Source: Akkermansia sp. (GTDB lineage Bacteria > Verrucomicrobiota > Verrucomicrobiia > Verrucomicrobiales > Akkermansiaceae). Taken from it: a stretch of 5,807 nt of DNA. The notes under the pieces are model-generated. The model ran no database searches and had not been told where the DNA came from. It saw nothing but the letters and a program-made list of their open reading frames with translations. The stretch covers positions 1-5,807 of the forward strand of contig JAGBZE010000118.1 in the NCBI GenBank assembly GCA_017628435.1, read 5' to 3'. The position numbers and the translations under genes were made by a program. Shown piece after piece: positions 4,931 through 5,807 of this stretch. Position 1 is the stretch's first letter. Every line of letters begins with the position of its first letter.

Positions 4931-5807
4931 ATGGCACACAAGAAAAGAAAAGTTCCCAAGCTTATCGTCAGTAAGAACGCCTTCAGCCGCTTTCTGGAGA
5001 AAAATTATGGCTATACGGAGCTTCGCCAGTTTACCGGTACGGGGAAATTTTCCAGCCGTCTTAACTCTGTTTTCCTGGCTAAGGATACCGAGGGAAATGA
5101 TGTTTTCATCAAGGCTTGCCGTTATGGCGATATGAGTGAAAATGAATATCGCTGCGGACTTGAGCTCTGGAAGCAATCACCCACTCATTTTGCCAAGCCC
5201 CTGGCGTACCATTCTGGTAAGCGCTTTTCCTTCTGTTGCTCTGAGTATGTGCCGGGCAGGGACCTTCGCTCCATTCTGGAGAGCGGAGAGCCGTTGTCTG
5301 ATGCTCAGCGTGCTGAGGTTGTGGAAGGTATGTACGAGATTTTTCAGGCATTGCAGCGCGCCAATATGGCGCATCGCGATGTTGCGCTGAAGAATATGCT
5401 ACTTCATGATGGACGATTGGTTCTGATTGATTGTCAGCTTTCTACTAAGCGCGATTGCAAGACTCCAATTTCATTTTTTGATACGCCTCTGAAGATATGT
5501 TTGTGGAGATGGGGGGATGTTCCCGGAAAAGGCCTCCTGGAATGGGATGACACGGTGAGCATTCTGCAGGGGGTGCGAACCATTGGAGCAGCTCCGGCCT
5601 ATCAGGAGCGTTATAATTTCATTTGCTCTGAATTGACGGCGGCAATTGGCAAGTTCAAGTATGTTCACCCTTATCCGGGACTGAAGGAGATAGACCGCTC
5701 CATGAAGGTTTGCCGTTTCCGTAATCTTTTTCACCCCAAGGCAAAGCTTCGCGAACGCTATGGGCTTGTTCTGAAGCTGCTGCAGTATCTCAGAGACAAT
5801 CATCCCC
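4931..5807 (+). CDS. Protein-kinase-like (PKL fold) phosphotransferase, partial at right edge
   Basis: The ATG at 4931 opens a frame with no stop through the window end; 292 codons are visible. Kinase landmarks are present in order. FTGTGKFSSRLNSVFLA (34-50) resembles a glycine-rich loop. VFIKA (58-62) carries the likely ATP-binding Lys61. A conserved-Glu candidate is Glu72 or Glu78. CSEYVPGRDL (103-112) fits the hinge. AHRDVALKNMLL (147-158) is the catalytic loop with His148, Arg149, Asp150 and Asn155. LVLIDCQLS (163-171) holds metal-binding Asp167 in place of DFG. The compact loop and the ID motif resemble lipopolysaccharide-core (WaaP/KdkA), RIO/Bud32 or aminoglycoside-type kinases more than eukaryotic Ser/Thr kinases. 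The substrate could be a cell-surface sugar, lipid or protein. No signal peptide or membrane span is visible, and the N-terminus is basic (MAHKKRKVPK), so it is likely cytoplasmic. It has its own promoter and follows a terminator. Confidence 0.82.
   Translation, partial: MAHKKRKVPKLIVSKNAFSRFLEKNYGYTELRQFTGTGKFSSRLNSVFLAKDTEGNDVFIKACRYGDMSENEYRCGLELWKQSPTHFAKPLAYHSGKRFSFCCSEYVPGRDLRSILESGEPLSDAQRAEVVEGMYEIFQALQRANMAHRDVALKNMLLHDGRLVLIDCQLSTKRDCKTPISFFDTPLKICLWRWGDVPGKGLLEWDDTVSILQGVRTIGAAPAYQERYNFICSELTAAIGKFKYVHPYPGLKEIDRSMKVCRFRNLFHPKAKLRERYGLVLKLLQYLRDNHP

Noticed and set aside
3787..4959. A 390-codon minus-strand open frame opposite the SurA-like gene.
   Set aside because: No recognisable domain is present. 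It runs across the SurA terminator and the kinase promoter, and the opposite strand encodes a clear signal peptide and parvulin domain.
1..5807. CRISPR arrays, tRNA or rRNA genes, and riboswitches.
   Set aside because: No regularly spaced direct repeats, cloverleaf-like segments or recognisable riboswitch cores were seen on either strand.

Overview
The window reads like a chromosomal stretch from a Gram-negative, probably host-associated bacterium. A Verrucomicrobiota (Akkermansia-like) origin is my best guess. It rests on the moderately GC-rich core genes, weak or absent Shine-Dalgarno sequences, an exported SurA/parvulin-type protein that implies an outer membrane, and glycan-related genes. 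No taxonomic marker gene is present, so this is an inference.

Left part (1-1683, visibly AT-richer). This is a surface-glycan region. On the minus strand is the N-terminal part of a GT10 (alpha-1,3-fucosyltransferase-like) gene. It has an in-frame stop at codon 11 and altered motif residues, and it runs off the left edge. On the plus strand is an apparently intact GT2-family glycosyltransferase (622-1683). The 247 bp between these divergent genes hold a perfect 20-bp inverted repeat (434-453 / 580-599) around a 126-bp AT-rich core. The core contains an exact TTGACA hexamer. This layout fits an invertible promoter (phase switch) or a small non-autonomous mobile element with TA ends, and it is the most interesting signal in the window.

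Middle part (1710-3651, minus strand). After a hairpin terminator between converging genes come, in transcription order, a class-V PLP aminotransferase (3651-2560), a strong intrinsic terminator, a hotdog-fold acyl-CoA thioesterase (2487-2062), and a small membrane protein of unknown function (2055-1741). The last two are separated by only 6 bp and are probably co-transcribed.

Right part (3652-5807, plus strand). A compact divergent promoter region separates the aminotransferase from a secreted SurA-like peptidyl-prolyl isomerase/chaperone (3781-4785). The SurA-like promoter lies so close to the start codon that the mRNA is predicted to be leaderless or nearly so. After a terminator, a well-formed promoter drives a protein-kinase-like gene (4931 to beyond the right edge) with HRD and Asn/Asp catalytic motifs. 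It may be a lipid, sugar or protein kinase.

The core genes (aminotransferase, thioesterase, SurA-like protein, kinase) look like separately transcribed housekeeping units. The left glycosyltransferase region looks like a variable accessory locus beside them.
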